This document shows, piece after piece, positions 53,645 through 63,434 of a stretch of DNA of 64,000 bases. Positions within the stretch are counted from its first letter, which is position 1; every line of letters begins with the position of its first letter. The notes beneath the pieces were generated by a model. That model saw only the letters and a list, made by a program, of their open reading frames with translations, was not told the DNA's origin and searched no databases. A program made the position numbers and the translations under genes. Origin of the DNA: Fistulifera solaris (Eukaryota; Bacillariophyta; Bacillariophyceae; Naviculales; Stauroneidaceae); contig AP026167.1 in NCBI GenBank assembly GCA_030295235.1, positions 310,001 to 374,000 on the forward strand. Direction: 5' to 3'.

Positions 53645-54595
53645 CTAGGTCGTTGCAAACTCCAGTCCAGTCATAACTTTCTCCAAAGCACATTCTCGCT
53701 TATTATTGGATGCTCCGCCGCGGTTCGACGAGAGAACTACCTCATTCTGTTCTCGAAATTGCTTCTTTGCTTCAGCGGCACTGACACGCGACTTGCCAAG
53801 TGACCAAATTCCGTGTCGGCGCTTTTTGGCATTCTTAATTTCTCTCTCGAGCAATTCTCGCTTGTCGAAATATTCCGCATTTCCTCCCGTATACAACTCT
53901 GCTAAGCCCTTGCGAGCGAGTTCTACTGACAAATCGATCGCACCAAGTCCTGGAATACATCCCAGTAAGGAACCAAATCGAGGTAGCGTCTGGACCTGAC
54001 AAATAGCTCGTCCGTACTGGTCCTTGCGTAAAAATGTGATCTTTACCATTTTATGCAAAACAAGCTGAGAGATGTATTCTTTTGCTTCTTCAGCAAATGG
54101 CTGCGATTTTTGCGACTTCGTTTTGGCGATTTCGGGACAGTCAATGCCATAAAAGCGAATGCTGAGCGTCGAGTCGGCAATGCCACGTTTTTGCAACGGT
54201 TCAGCCCTTTGGCGTCGAATGGAATAGAGAGGATAATGACGAACCCGGATGGTATCTCCGTCAATTACCCGTTCAACGAATGCATAAATACTCTTTTGCT
54301 GTGTAAAATAATTTTTGGGAACATCGTCCACTGTTTGAAACTGTACAAAAGAATCGAAAGAAGGCAGCACATGAGTATTAGTCACCGCAGCAGCTTGAGC
54401 ATCATTTGGTACGAGGATTATAGATGCACAAGCAAGAACACTTCGGGCAATGAAACCTCTTCTTGTTGTCGGCCGTTGCAGTGTACTCGGTATAAGAGGT
54501 TCAGACTCATCCTTTACGTGATCTCGGTTCAGTAACGGCGGAACAGGCGTGTCGTTGCTTTTCAAAGCCAGCCAAGAAAGGAAGAGCTTATACAT
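53645..54595 (-). CDS. staphylococcal-nuclease-like (TNase) protein with twin-arginine leader
   Basis: 316 residues, intact, ATG at 54595. The N-terminal part contains TTRRGFIARSVLACASIILV ending NDAQAAA, a twin-arginine signal with an Ala-x-Ala site about 70 residues in, as in thylakoid-lumen or secreted proteins. The SNase fold follows: IYAFVERVIDGDTIRVRHY, STLSIRFYGIDCPEIAKTK, PFAEEAKEYISQLVL, RKDQYGRAICQV, ARKGLAELY and KNAKKRRHGIWSL. The Arg and acidic residues of the catalytic centre (R-x-Y-G-I-D, D-G-D) are in place, so calcium-dependent nuclease activity is plausible. The short MYKLFLSWLALKS start is only weakly like a signal peptide. Confidence 0.85.
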   Translation of the reverse strand: MYKLFLSWLALKSNDTPVPPLLNRDHVKDESEPLIPSTLQRPTTRRGFIARSVLACASIILVPNDAQAAAVTNTHVLPSFDSFVQFQTVDDVPKNYFTQQKSIYAFVERVIDGDTIRVRHYPLYSIRRQRAEPLQKRGIADSTLSIRFYGIDCPEIAKTKSQKSQPFAEEAKEYISQLVLHKMVKITFLRKDQYGRAICQVQTLPRFGSLLGCIPGLGAIDLSVELARKGLAELYTGGNAEYFDKRELLEREIKNAKKRRHGIWSLGKSRVSAAEAKKQFREQNEVVLSSNRGGASNNKRECALEKVMTGLEFATT

Positions 54596-55190
54596 ATGCT
54601 ATGAGACGACCGATTTTAAATGTGAAGAAAGAATTTTCACAGTCGTCTTACGCTTCAAACGGTGTCAAGGCAAAATCACAAAATTGTGCTTCATTACAAA
54701 GTACTGACCTGCGTCCAAAACATCATTGTGTTTCCCGGAGACGCCGCTCGCGCAATTACCAAAAGCGAAACGTAGATTGCAACAAGGAATCTCAAATGGC
54801 TTGTTTTGGATCTGGATCGGATGATGTTCATCGCGTTCTCCTGCCGTGTTTCTTATTGCGTTGGATACTTGATTTTTGGGAGGATCGTCGGAATCAAATT
54901 CCAACGATATTCTTCAACGGAATCCATAAGCTAAGTCTTTGGTTGCGTTAAGACATTTACATAGTTATTATTTGTTAAATTGTCCAGCATGTCCAATTGG
55001 ATCCCTCTACTATGCAAACTATTTTTTTCTCAACAAAATAATCCATTTTCATTTTCTCACAAATGGTTCAAGCTGGCCCCGTGCTGAGTAAGCTCTAGCC
55101 ACTAGCCACAAGTGCTAGAGTAAAGGGCGAGTCCTCGACCGAGACGAACTTATACTACTTAGGCTACCATTCAATTTGAAGGACAAGAGA

Positions 55191-55618
55191 GAACGCATCA
55201 TGGATCGTCGTTATAGACGGTCTTTATCCTTCAAATAAAGCTGTTAACTAGCCTTCTTATTTCTTATCCATCTGTTTGCGAAAGAGTGACGGCAAAAACA
55301 AAAGTGGCGGTCGAGTAAAGCAAGCTTGATAATTTCCTGTCTCATGACTGAAATCCAGTCATGACTGCTGAAATCTTACATTTTTGAGGATCGTGCATTT
55401 TGAAGAACGCATCATGGATCGTCGTTATAGACGGTCTTTATCCTTCAAATAAAGCTGTAAACTAGCCTTCTTATTTCTTATCCATCTGTTTGCGAAAGAG
55501 TGACGGCAAAAACAAAAGTGGCGGTCGAGTAAAGCAAGCTTGATAATTTCCTGTCTCATGACTGAAATCCAGTCATGACTGCTGAAATCTTACATTTTGG
55601 AGGATCGTACATTTTGAA
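55191..55618. repeat. tandem duplication, two 214-bp copies
   Basis: Copy 1 starts at 55191 and copy 2 at 55405, both with GAACGCATCATGGATCGTCG. They differ at only a few positions (for example GTTAAC/GTAAAC), so the event is recent. Each copy carries the palindrome TCATGACTG-AAATC-CAGTCATGA and an ATCGTCGTTATAGACGG stretch. They lie 100-530 bases upstream of the SGNH hydrolase gene. Confidence 0.93.
55342..55364. promoter_or_regulatory. palindrome TCATGACTG-N5-CAGTCATGA (also at 55556-55578)
   Basis: Perfect 9-bp arms around AAATC, present once in each copy of the 214-bp duplication. The right arm equals the CAGTCATGA element found three times (one truncated) in the Rpt1/RBM42 spacer. Suggests a dimeric regulator site; inferred. 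Confidence 0.5.
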
Positions 55619-55718
55619 GGGCATGACGAAATGAAGTGTCTCTGGTTGTTGCTATAGGTCATCGTCGACAGCATTAGAACTGCTGAAGTAACAATTCTTC
55701 CAAAATAATTCATAGAAG

Positions 55719-56738
55719 ATGGCTTCGGGGCTTCATGATCGTCGAGGATTCGATTCCTGGCTGCGTATGAACCTCGTCTTGTTGGTGCTCTCGTTGATGA
55801 TGATTTTTGTCAACTGGAAGTTGGGTTTGGCATCTTTTCTCTTCCTCTGCATTACATTTATTAGTTCCGAAGCCGCATCGGCTCCTCCCGCGAACAGTCC
55901 CGATCAGTTTGAGGCGTGGGTGCGTCGCAAGGGCGCCCGCAAACCCGTCCTTTTATGCCTCGGAGACTCGCTCACGCATGGCACCGTCAGCTCGTCGTTT
56001 ACTCCGGATATTCCCTACAAACTCAGTTCGACGTTGGGTTTGTCTCCGCCGACGCAAAACTTCTTCATGGATCCTTTGTGGGTTGTCAACGCGGGTCAAA
56101 ACTGTATCACAACGCACGGCATCCTTCACGAACGATTGCACCGAGCCCTCGGTTGTTTTCCGGATTTTGTACTCATCATGATCGGAACGAATGACATGCA
56201 GTGCCTCGTCAATGGTAGCTTGGCCAAAGCCATTGTGAAGATCAATAAGCTTCCTGAAGTACCGACAATGGAAATCTATGAGCGTAATTTGACCAAGATC
56301 ATTGATTATATTCACAACCACACACCGCAAACACAAATTGGAGTTTGCACCTTGCCGCCCATGGGAGAAAATCTCGACGCAAATCCCAATCGAATCGTTC
56401 GACAAGCAAATGAGGTGATTGAACGCGTTGTGAAGAAAGCCCCCGGAAAGGTCACCTTGATCCCCGTCTATTCTCGTTTCGAATCGATACTCGAAAAGAA
56501 ATCGAAGAAATCAGGGTCCAAGTTTGAATATCATTACCTTCTCAGCTCGATTCAAGTTCCACTCTTCTATATGATCCCTGCCATATTTGATTGGAATCGA
56601 TTAGCGTCACTGTGCGGAAATACATTGTTGGTAGATGGTTTGCATTTAAGTGAAAAAGGGCGTGATGAACTGGTGAATCTGATTGTGGAGTGGCTACTCA
56701 GTGCGAATGTCGCCAAAGCCATTGCCGTCAAAAACTAA
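55719..56738 (+). CDS. SGNH/GDSL-type hydrolase, membrane-anchored
   Basis: 339 residues, intact, ATG at 55719. One or two N-terminal hydrophobic segments (MNLVLLVLSLMMIFVNW; LASFLFLCITFISS) precede the catalytic domain. SGNH blocks: I, VLLCLGDSLTHGT with nucleophile S84; II, VVNAGQNCIT; III, LIMIGTNDM; V, LLVDGLHLSEKGRDEL with the Asp-His pair. Such enzymes are esterases, lipases or acyl-hydrolases. The anchor points to an ER or cell-surface position. The 214-bp duplication lies just upstream and may sit in its promoter. Confidence 0.88.
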   Translation: MASGLHDRRGFDSWLRMNLVLLVLSLMMIFVNWKLGLASFLFLCITFISSEAASAPPANSPDQFEAWVRRKGARKPVLLCLGDSLTHGTVSSSFTPDIPYKLSSTLGLSPPTQNFFMDPLWVVNAGQNCITTHGILHERLHRALGCFPDFVLIMIGTNDMQCLVNGSLAKAIVKINKLPEVPTMEIYERNLTKIIDYIHNHTPQTQIGVCTLPPMGENLDANPNRIVRQANEVIERVVKKAPGKVTLIPVYSRFESILEKKSKKSGSKFEYHYLLSSIQVPLFYMIPAIFDWNRLASLCGNTLLVDGLHLSEKGRDELVNLIVEWLLSANVAKAIAVKN

Positions 56739-56877
56739 ATTAGCGTGATCATTGATGAGAAGAATTTTTGTTATAAGCGGAGGTTAACTTTCGTGATGAC
56801 GCAGCAATCTCGTGATGCCTTGCTCTGAAGAAAACGAACTTTAATCATAATTTCACTAGTAGCGCTGTTTACATTCA

Positions 56878-58118
56878 TCAAGGTCGACGTTTTGCAATCG
56901 TTTGAGAGGAATCGTTCGATACTGCATCGTCATTGACTACGGTAAATTCGCCCAGCCAAGTCCGTACTACTTCGTAGGTGAGAAACATCAACGCCGAATT
57001 GGGAACCACTTTGACCAAGTGGATTCCCATACCTGAGTACAGTCCCTGGCGTCCTTCCTCTTTCGCAATCACCGCCATAGTTTGCCACATTCCTTTGTAT
57101 TTGAAAATTCCCGAGCGTGCTTGTTCTCTCATTCTAGTTCGAGCGACTTCGTGTGGATATGTGCCTACAGAGGCAATCATCTTGGCCAACGCCGCTGTCC
57201 AGAAAATAGTAAATTTATTGAGCTCCGAATCCGGCGACAAGCCATGAGCAATTCGATTGTTGTTGTGACGTTTCAATAATCGCGTTTTCAATTGCTCATA
57301 AACAATAAATTGAACCGAACCTTCTAAACATCCCCAGTAACTCGCTTGAATGCCTCTGTAAAATCCCCCGATGCCTTCTTCCTTGAAAATAGTCTTAATT
57401 GCATCACCATAACCATTGTAACTGCGTTGTCCCGCCGCCGCATCGGCAAATATTTGCATCCGTGTACGTACCATCCATATCGGATTGGTGAGCGTATTCC
57501 CTACAATCCCCGCAAAGAATCCGGCCAACAAAGCATTGGGTGGTGATCCTTCCGGAAAGTACGGCCCCAAAGCGTGTTTGGATTGTTGATACGCATAAAA
57601 GTACGCCGATCGACTCGGAATAATACCCACCAACGTCGGAGGGAGACCCCGGAAGAACCCCGCCAAACCGTCTTGTTGCACAATGCGTCGAGCGATTTCC
57701 ACTGGACCACGACGCGCAATCCCCGCCGTATTCGATGATTGCAATTGTGTCTTAATGACGTCCAGGGGATTAGTGATACATGATGCTATTGTTCCAGCCA
57801 CGCCGCCCGAAAAGATTCTGTGTTAGAAGGGAAAAAAAGAGTCAGTGGATCGGCCAGATGAGTGATTGAGTGATTGATTGATTGAATCATTCTAACGTAC
57901 TTGAACAGCTCCATTTTAGTTGCTGTCATGGTTTTCACAGCTGGTTTTGAACCACCACGGGGAGCGGCACTTTTTGTAGAGTGTAAAGAACAACTAGTGC
58001 CTCGCGACTGGGTCGTCCACCGATCGATGGTTTGACCCACACGAACAGCCAAGAGGGAAGCTGGAGAAGCAGCCCAACAGGCGTGAGCCGCAAATAGAAG
58101 CAATAATATTGTCCTCAT
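56878..58118 (-). CDS. SLC25 carrier, pyrimidine-nucleotide (SLC25A33/36, RIM2) type, with signal-like leader
   Basis: Exon 1 58118-57901, intron 57818-57900 (83 nt), exon 2 57817-56878. The three carrier repeats show NPLDVIKTQ, NPIWMVRTR and YPHEVARTR. WGCLEGSVQFIVYEQLK and GYGDAIKTIFKEEGIGGFYRG also fit the pyrimidine-nucleotide branch, which carries CTP/UTP/dNTPs across the inner mitochondrial membrane. The start at 58118 gives MRTILLLLFAAHACWAASPA, an ER-type signal peptide, followed by about 50 Ser/Thr/Arg-rich residues. An in-frame ATG at 58160 would add 14 residues. This leader is unusual for a carrier and could mean a plastid-membrane location. Confidence 0.85.
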
Positions 58119-58572
58119 TTTGACTCTCGAAATAGTCTGCGCAAGTAAAAAGCATTCCATAGATTCATGAAAGTGAGGTTTTTGTTGGTTTTGTTTCGTT
58201 TCTTTGGAGGTTGACGCCGATGATGTGCATGGGTTGATAACCTTTTCCCGCTCAAATTGACCTTATGTCGTACGGTACCCATACCGGTACCTGTGCCCTT
58301 ACTGCAATCTGTCTCCGCAAGAGGTCGTGACTCGTGACCGCATGCACGAATCAACCGCAAAACGTATTCCGAGAAATCGTGAAGCAAAACTGACTCATTT
58401 TCGCACCTTTCTCGATTTACATTCGACGTTTTTACTTTCTTATCGTATGCCGACCGCTGTTCTCAAAGGAATCGTATCAGACAAAGCAGAGTGCTTTCTC
58501 GTCCTATCTCATAGGCGAGACCTCTGGAGAATTGTAATAGTTTTCGCACACAAAGCTTGTACGTAGTACCAA
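58119..58572. promoter_or_regulatory. divergent spacer, SLC25 carrier / methyltransferase
   Basis: About 450 bases between head-to-head genes that both begin with secretory-type leaders. Contains a GGTACC-type patch at 58269-58292 (CGTACGGTACC, ACCGGTACCTG). Probable promoter region. Confidence 0.4.
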
Positions 58573-59664
58573 ATGATGACTCGTTTCAAGTCGCTTCTCT
58601 TGTCGTTGTGGTTGGGTCATAGTCAGGGACTGTCGGTGAGCCCTGTCACTGCGATTAATTCCAACCAATTGCAAGCCGAGAAGAGTAAACTACTGGACCT
58701 GCTCCAAGCTACTCCCAAAGAAGACCCGGTATTAGCGGACCCTTTGACGAAAGAGTCGCTCACAATTTCGACCACGTCGCCCTTTCTTGGTGGGAGTCGA
58801 TACTCTCGTCAAACGTTTACTCTTCAATCGCCTTCCAATACTTATAGAGGCACGTCCGGTACTTTTCTAGATCTGCTGCAACCTGCTGGTGAAGATAATT
58901 CGACGGAGAGTTCTCTCTTCAAAACCGTCGTTCCGCTCATTCCTCCTCCTCTACGGTCGGCCATGGCTGGCATGAATGACGAATACATTCCCATGAGAGA
59001 TTTGTTTACGTCTCCGTCGGTGAGCTTTGCCTACGAGAGGGGATGGCGCCAAGGATTTCGAGCAGCTGGCTTTCCCGGACCGGACCAGGAAGCGGAAATG
59101 GCCATGGCGTACTTTGCTCCCAGCATGGCGAAAAGTGACGACAAGGTCCTGGTGGATATGTCGTGTGCCACCGGTTTATTCACACGGCGTTTCGCGGCGA
59201 GTGGGAAGTATTCACGCGTGTTGGGATGTGATTATTCCGACTCGATGTTGTTGGAGGCGGGTCGTCGCATCCGGGCGGAACCTTCACTATTGACGAGCAA
59301 GTCGACCAAACTGGACTTGATCCGTCTGGACGTGGGACGAATCCCTATGAAGGACAACTCTGTGGATGCGTTGCATGCAGGGGCAGCCATGCATTGTTGG
59401 CCAGATTTGGATGCAGCCATGTCGGAGATTTACCGTGTTTTGAAACCCGGCGGACGTTATTTTGCCACCACGTTTCTCTCTTCCTATTTTGGAAATTTAC
59501 AGAGAGCCGAAGGAGGCGCTTCCGGTCCCAGCAAGCAAGCTTTTCAATATTTTGGATCTGTAGAAGAAATTCGATTTTTATTGGTGAGCGGAGGTTTCCA
59601 AAGGGAAAACATTGTGATCGAGGTTCTTGGAAACGCGTGCGTTGTCATAAGGTGCGAGAAGTAA
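58573..59664 (+). CDS. SAM-dependent methyltransferase, plastid UbiE-like (At1g78140 type)
   Basis: 363 residues, intact, ATG at 58573. Hydrophobic leader MMTRFKSLLLSLWLGHSQGL, then a linker and IPMRDLFTSPSVSFAYERGWR followed by QGFRAAGFPGPDQEAEMA, the family hallmark. Motif I is VLVDMSCATGLFTRRFA. GCDYSDSMLLEAG, LDVGRIPMKDNSVDALHAGA, MHCWPDLDAAMSEIYRVLKPGG and FATTFLSSY follow in the usual order. Plant relatives are plastoglobule or chloroplast proteins of unproven substrate. The leader lacks a clear A-F junction, so plastid import is likely by family but not shown. Confidence 0.85.
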   Translation: MMTRFKSLLLSLWLGHSQGLSVSPVTAINSNQLQAEKSKLLDLLQATPKEDPVLADPLTKESLTISTTSPFLGGSRYSRQTFTLQSPSNTYRGTSGTFLDLLQPAGEDNSTESSLFKTVVPLIPPPLRSAMAGMNDEYIPMRDLFTSPSVSFAYERGWRQGFRAAGFPGPDQEAEMAMAYFAPSMAKSDDKVLVDMSCATGLFTRRFAASGKYSRVLGCDYSDSMLLEAGRRIRAEPSLLTSKSTKLDLIRLDVGRIPMKDNSVDALHAGAAMHCWPDLDAAMSEIYRVLKPGGRYFATTFLSSYFGNLQRAEGGASGPSKQAFQYFGSVEEIRFLLVSGGFQRENIVIEVLGNACVVIRCEK

Positions 59665-59756
59665 ATGCGTTTCTTCAAGTGATTTTCAAGTTTATAGAAA
59701 AAATACAGCTTTTACATTATAAGATCAAGTTGTTGCAAAAACATAAGCATGCTCAA

Positions 59757-62204
59757 TTAGGCGGGTGGGGCAATATCGTTTGTGTTTCTTCTAGAAGAGG
59801 CAAACTCGTCGGTTGTCACGTTCATATTTACCGGTAAACCTTGTTCTTGTCGTATCTCAGCCGCTTCCTTGAAAGCGGCAACAGAAGCTTCAACTTGGCC
59901 GCACTCTAAGCAAAGAGTTCCAATTATATTCTCAATTCGTGCGACAAACGCGTGCCGCTCACCAAAGAACCTTTTGGTCAGCTGGGAAGCTTCTCGGTAG
60001 ACCGTGAGTGCTTCCTTGAAATTGCCTTGTGCATGATGCGCCCTTCCTATGTCGAGTAGAGTTTGCGCAACGTCGAAGGATATCTCTTCGTCAGGAGAAG
60101 TTTTCCTCTGGATGGCAAGGCATTGATAATAAGCATTCAATGCGAACTCGAACTCTTCTCGAGCGAGATACGCTTTCCCTAGCGCGAAAAGAGTCTCCGC
60201 GGCTAAAGGATGATCCTCGCCGTACTTCTGTCGGCGGATAGACAATGCTTCGTTTAAAGGCTTAATGCATTGATAGAGATCGCCAATCTCATAAAGAATT
60301 TGTCCACGGCGATGTAGCGCTTCAGCAATCTGAGTGCTTCCGGGGCCCTGTAGAAGTCTCGACATCTCAAGGAACTTGTCAAGATGTTTTAGCGAGTCCA
60401 TTTTCTCACCTTTGTGAAAATCTAGTACTGCCATGTTGTACCACATTGCTGCCACTTCGGGGTCGTCCATGTTTGTGTGCATCAAGCGAAGAGCATCTTT
60501 GCATGTAGTAATCGCGGCGTCGTAATTGCAATTATAAAAATGAACGTGGCCCATGTTCAACAAAGTCCTCGAAAGTTTCTTCCGAAGTCGTAATGTACGA
60601 GAAATATCGTTGGGATTATCGGTTGGTTCATCTGAACAAATAGAGGAAGAAGAAGAGTTCGGAGAAACAGATTGCGAACTCGTTGCGTATAATTTCGCCA
60701 ACGCTGCGTTCCCACGTGTCAGCGCGTCCGATAGCATCTCCAAGGCATCAACAGGTCGCCTGTATTGCAAGTTTATTTGTGCTATGTTGTTCAAGCAAGC
60801 GAGAACGACGGGGTCAAATGCAAGGGCGTCAGTTTGTGGCTTCTTGTGAGAAAGTGAGGCTGCCAGGTCGAAAAATTGCACTGCCGAATCGGCGCTGCCC
60901 CAGTGATAATGAATCAAGCCCATATTGTACATGGTTGCCTTTGAGCATTGGTAGAGGGGGGATTGTGAACTGCTGGAAGTCGATTGTGTTATCGCCTGGG
61001 GGAGAGTACAAGTTGATTTTGAAAGGTTCACCGAAGGATAATGGGTACCTCGTATGCCCGCTTTTGAACTTCGAGTCTTGAGGGAAAAGACCGGGAATAC
61101 TACTGTCGATACATGAATCGTGTTTCATGCCTGGCTTCGGAGTTCCTGGGAGATGCTTCGTAACATTATCGTCGGCGACCAAATGGTATAGTGACTTTAC
61201 ACCCTCGACTAATACTTGTCGGCTTTGCTCCGTCAGCATTCCTGTTGTGAACAAGGCATGCAGTTTCTCCATTTGTTCTTGTCTCTCTTTGCTTGGAAGA
61301 CCGCTTTGGCTGTCACCTTCTACGTACATGAGTGTCTGTAATGATTCCTGAAACAGCTTCATGGCTGTTAAGCATTCATTGGCATAAAGCATGTGTACGC
61401 CAAGATTCGTAGTCACTCCGGCATGTCGTAAAACGACAGGATCGGGCGATCGAGACAGCTTCTGCCGCATAACATTTCTTCGCTCCACCATCAAAGCCAT
61501 TGCTTGCGCAGCGTAATCTTTTAGTTTCTGCTTTTCCTCTTCGGTCAAGCCTTGAGGGCGAGGCTCGGGGCCTTCCACACAGAATGTTCCTAGCTTATAG
61601 CCTGTAACGAATATATAAGAGCAATACAAGTGAGTATTGTGTTTTAGTCCTTTGCGAAGTGGGTCAAACGAGAAGTAACACACCTTCGGGGGGATATTAA
61701 AGGAGCTCCTGCATAAAATCTGAGGCGCGGCCCATCCGTCACCAAAGGACTATTCATGAATCGCTCGTCCTTTTGGTATCATTCACAACAATAATTCCTT
61801 TTTATTCAAAATTGTATGTGAGCAAAACGCTACTGCCCGCGAAGTTTCCCGAACATCACCTGGACATCCCGTGTTACTGAAAAGAATTGTCGGCCCAAAT
61901 CGATCAAGCTAATCAACGACGTTGGCACCCCAAATACTTTACAAGCTTCTTCTGTCAATTTGTCGAATGCTTCTTCTTTCTCGGCGTCTAGCAACAAGTA
62001 TGATTTAAGTGTTAAGAGACGCTGCAGCTCTCCTTCCACGGTTTGCTCTTCCGCTTCAGGATCCGGAACAGGAAGAATCCAGTCGGGTGTTTTTGAGTCA
62101 CCGGGAAGATTTCGCGAGGAAACCGACAGCAAGGCTTCTTTGAGCTCGTCTTCCGTAATATAGTCCTGTACAGAACGCCCAAATGCAGATGTTTGTGTTG
62201 CCAT
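59757..62204 (-). CDS. GAF-domain protein with C-terminal kinesin-light-chain-type TPRs
   Basis: ATG at 62204 (MATQTSAFGRSVQDYITEDE); one 82-nt intron (61602-61683) inside the GAF domain. GAF: ELQRLLTLKSYLLLDAEKEE, FGVPTSLISLIDLGRQFF, VRETSRAVAFCSHTIL, DERFMNSPLVTDGPRLRFYA, GAPLISPEG-YKLGTFCVEG. A helical linker follows, then at least seven TPR units, for example KATMYNMGLIHYHWGSADSA, LLNMGHVHFYNCNYDAAI, AEALHRRGQILYEIGDLYQ and AETLFALGKAYLAREEFEFA. It ends NTNDIAPPA. Five or more single-base switches interrupt it: a missing base near 61862, 61787 and 61772, and an extra base in G6 at 61688-61693 and G6 at 60956-60961. The motif order stays intact, so I treat it as one gene. Confidence 0.72.
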
Positions 62205-63245
62205 AATGTGTAAATTAGTTGCAGATTGAGATGATGCCGCTGTAAAAACTGCCCCTCAAGGCTGTGTGTGGTTTTCTCGAAAGACTCCGATATCAAATCA
62301 AAGGAAGTTAAGCTGCTATAAAGGCAAGCTATTTCACGGATACAAATAGCAATTTCTATTTCCCGACTGTTCTAAAGTAATAAATAAACGCTTGAAGACG
62401 TTTATTGTTTGAATGATATTCTAATCGTCGTGACGTGACACCGAGTGGCGGGGGCGACAAATAATGGAAACGTCTTGCATTGCAATCGTAGTTCCACGGC
62501 ACTGCCCTGGCAAAAGTGGACAGCAACGATCGTTTGAAACAAAGGTTTGAAAGTTGAAAAGACCTTCGTGGTCGTTCGTGGCCAACCAAAGTCTACATCA
62601 AAGTAGTACGTTTCTCGCATACGTCAGCAAACAACGTCATGTTGGACACTTTGGTTGCCATTCTTTCTAAATACTGACGTGGTTTGAAGTAACAAGGAAG
62701 TAACGCTTTTCCCGTGTTTCTGTTCTCTGTTCTGCGTCTGCCTTTGCATCCGACGTGCTTCGGACATTCGGAATAATATAGGCAGATTAACCTCTACCCT
62801 AATCGGTAAATATGTTTCATTTACCTATTTACTAAACTTTGTTGACAAAACGTCCGTGCTGCGAGCCTGTTGTGATTACATCGACGACAAGCACTTGACC
62901 TTGTCACAATCATCTGTAATCAATTTAATCAACAAAAGGTACGGCGGACTAATGATTGTAAATAAATGACGAAATACGTTGTAGCCTTCGTCGAGCAGCA
63001 GTGTGATTCTTTGCATTCGAGGAGGGGGGATTTTGCTAAATGACGACAGAGTTTCATTCAATCAACATTCCGATAGTCAGGCATGAACGTTGAATTCTAT
63101 GAGCTCAATTTTCAAGTCTCCATTGAATAGATACGTGTCGGATTTTCGCGTCTTTTGTTAAAACGAAGCCACAGTTAGCGTGTGAACAACAAACGACATA
63201 AATTTTCTCACATTTTCTCTCTGCTCTTTCAACACAGAATTAAAC
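62205..63245. other. noncoding stretch, divergent spacer
   Basis: About 1.04 kb between the GAF-TPR gene and RPS29. No credible gene. TTTCAACACAG just before 63240 resembles a splice acceptor, so RPS29 may have a 5' UTR intron. Confidence 0.45.
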
Positions 63246-63434
63246 ATGGTTGAATCACGTAAACCTGATAAGCTTTATGCCACACATCCTTCTGGTTACG
63301 GAAAGGGATCTCGTGCCTGCCGCGTCACTGGACGATTGGGCGGTATGGGACTTGTTCGAAAGTACGGCATCAACATGAAGCGTCAAGTGTTCCGTGAGCG
63401 CGCACTCGATATGGGCTGGGAGAAATACAACTAA
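63246..63434 (+). CDS. RPS29: cytosolic 40S ribosomal protein S29 (uS14)
   Basis: 62 residues, intact, ATG at 63246. Core: LYATHPSGYGKGSRACRVTG, GLVRKYGINMKRQVFRERAL, DMGWEKYN. It aligns with human RPS29 (WSHPRKFGQGSRSCRVC, GLIRKYGLNMCRQCFRQ). Of the four zinc-binding cysteines only the first remains; the others are Thr, Lys and Val, so this is a zinc-free version. A two-residue Gly extension (RLGGMGL) fills the loop. A pyrimidine-rich tract and AG before the ATG suggest a leader intron. Confidence 0.93.
   Translation: MVESRKPDKLYATHPSGYGKGSRACRVTGRLGGMGLVRKYGINMKRQVFRERALDMGWEKYN

Larger units (their letters stand above)
54596..55718. other. noncoding stretch with tandem 214-bp duplication
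   Basis: About 1.1 kb between the nuclease gene and the SGNH hydrolase gene (divergent). A 116-codon frame at 54601 has no domain and low plausibility. The tandem duplication at 55191-55618 is the main feature. Confidence 0.5.

Noticed and set aside
54601-54951. 116-codon plus-strand frame opposite the nuclease start
   Set aside because: Starts six bases from the divergent gene start; no domain and a random-looking composition.
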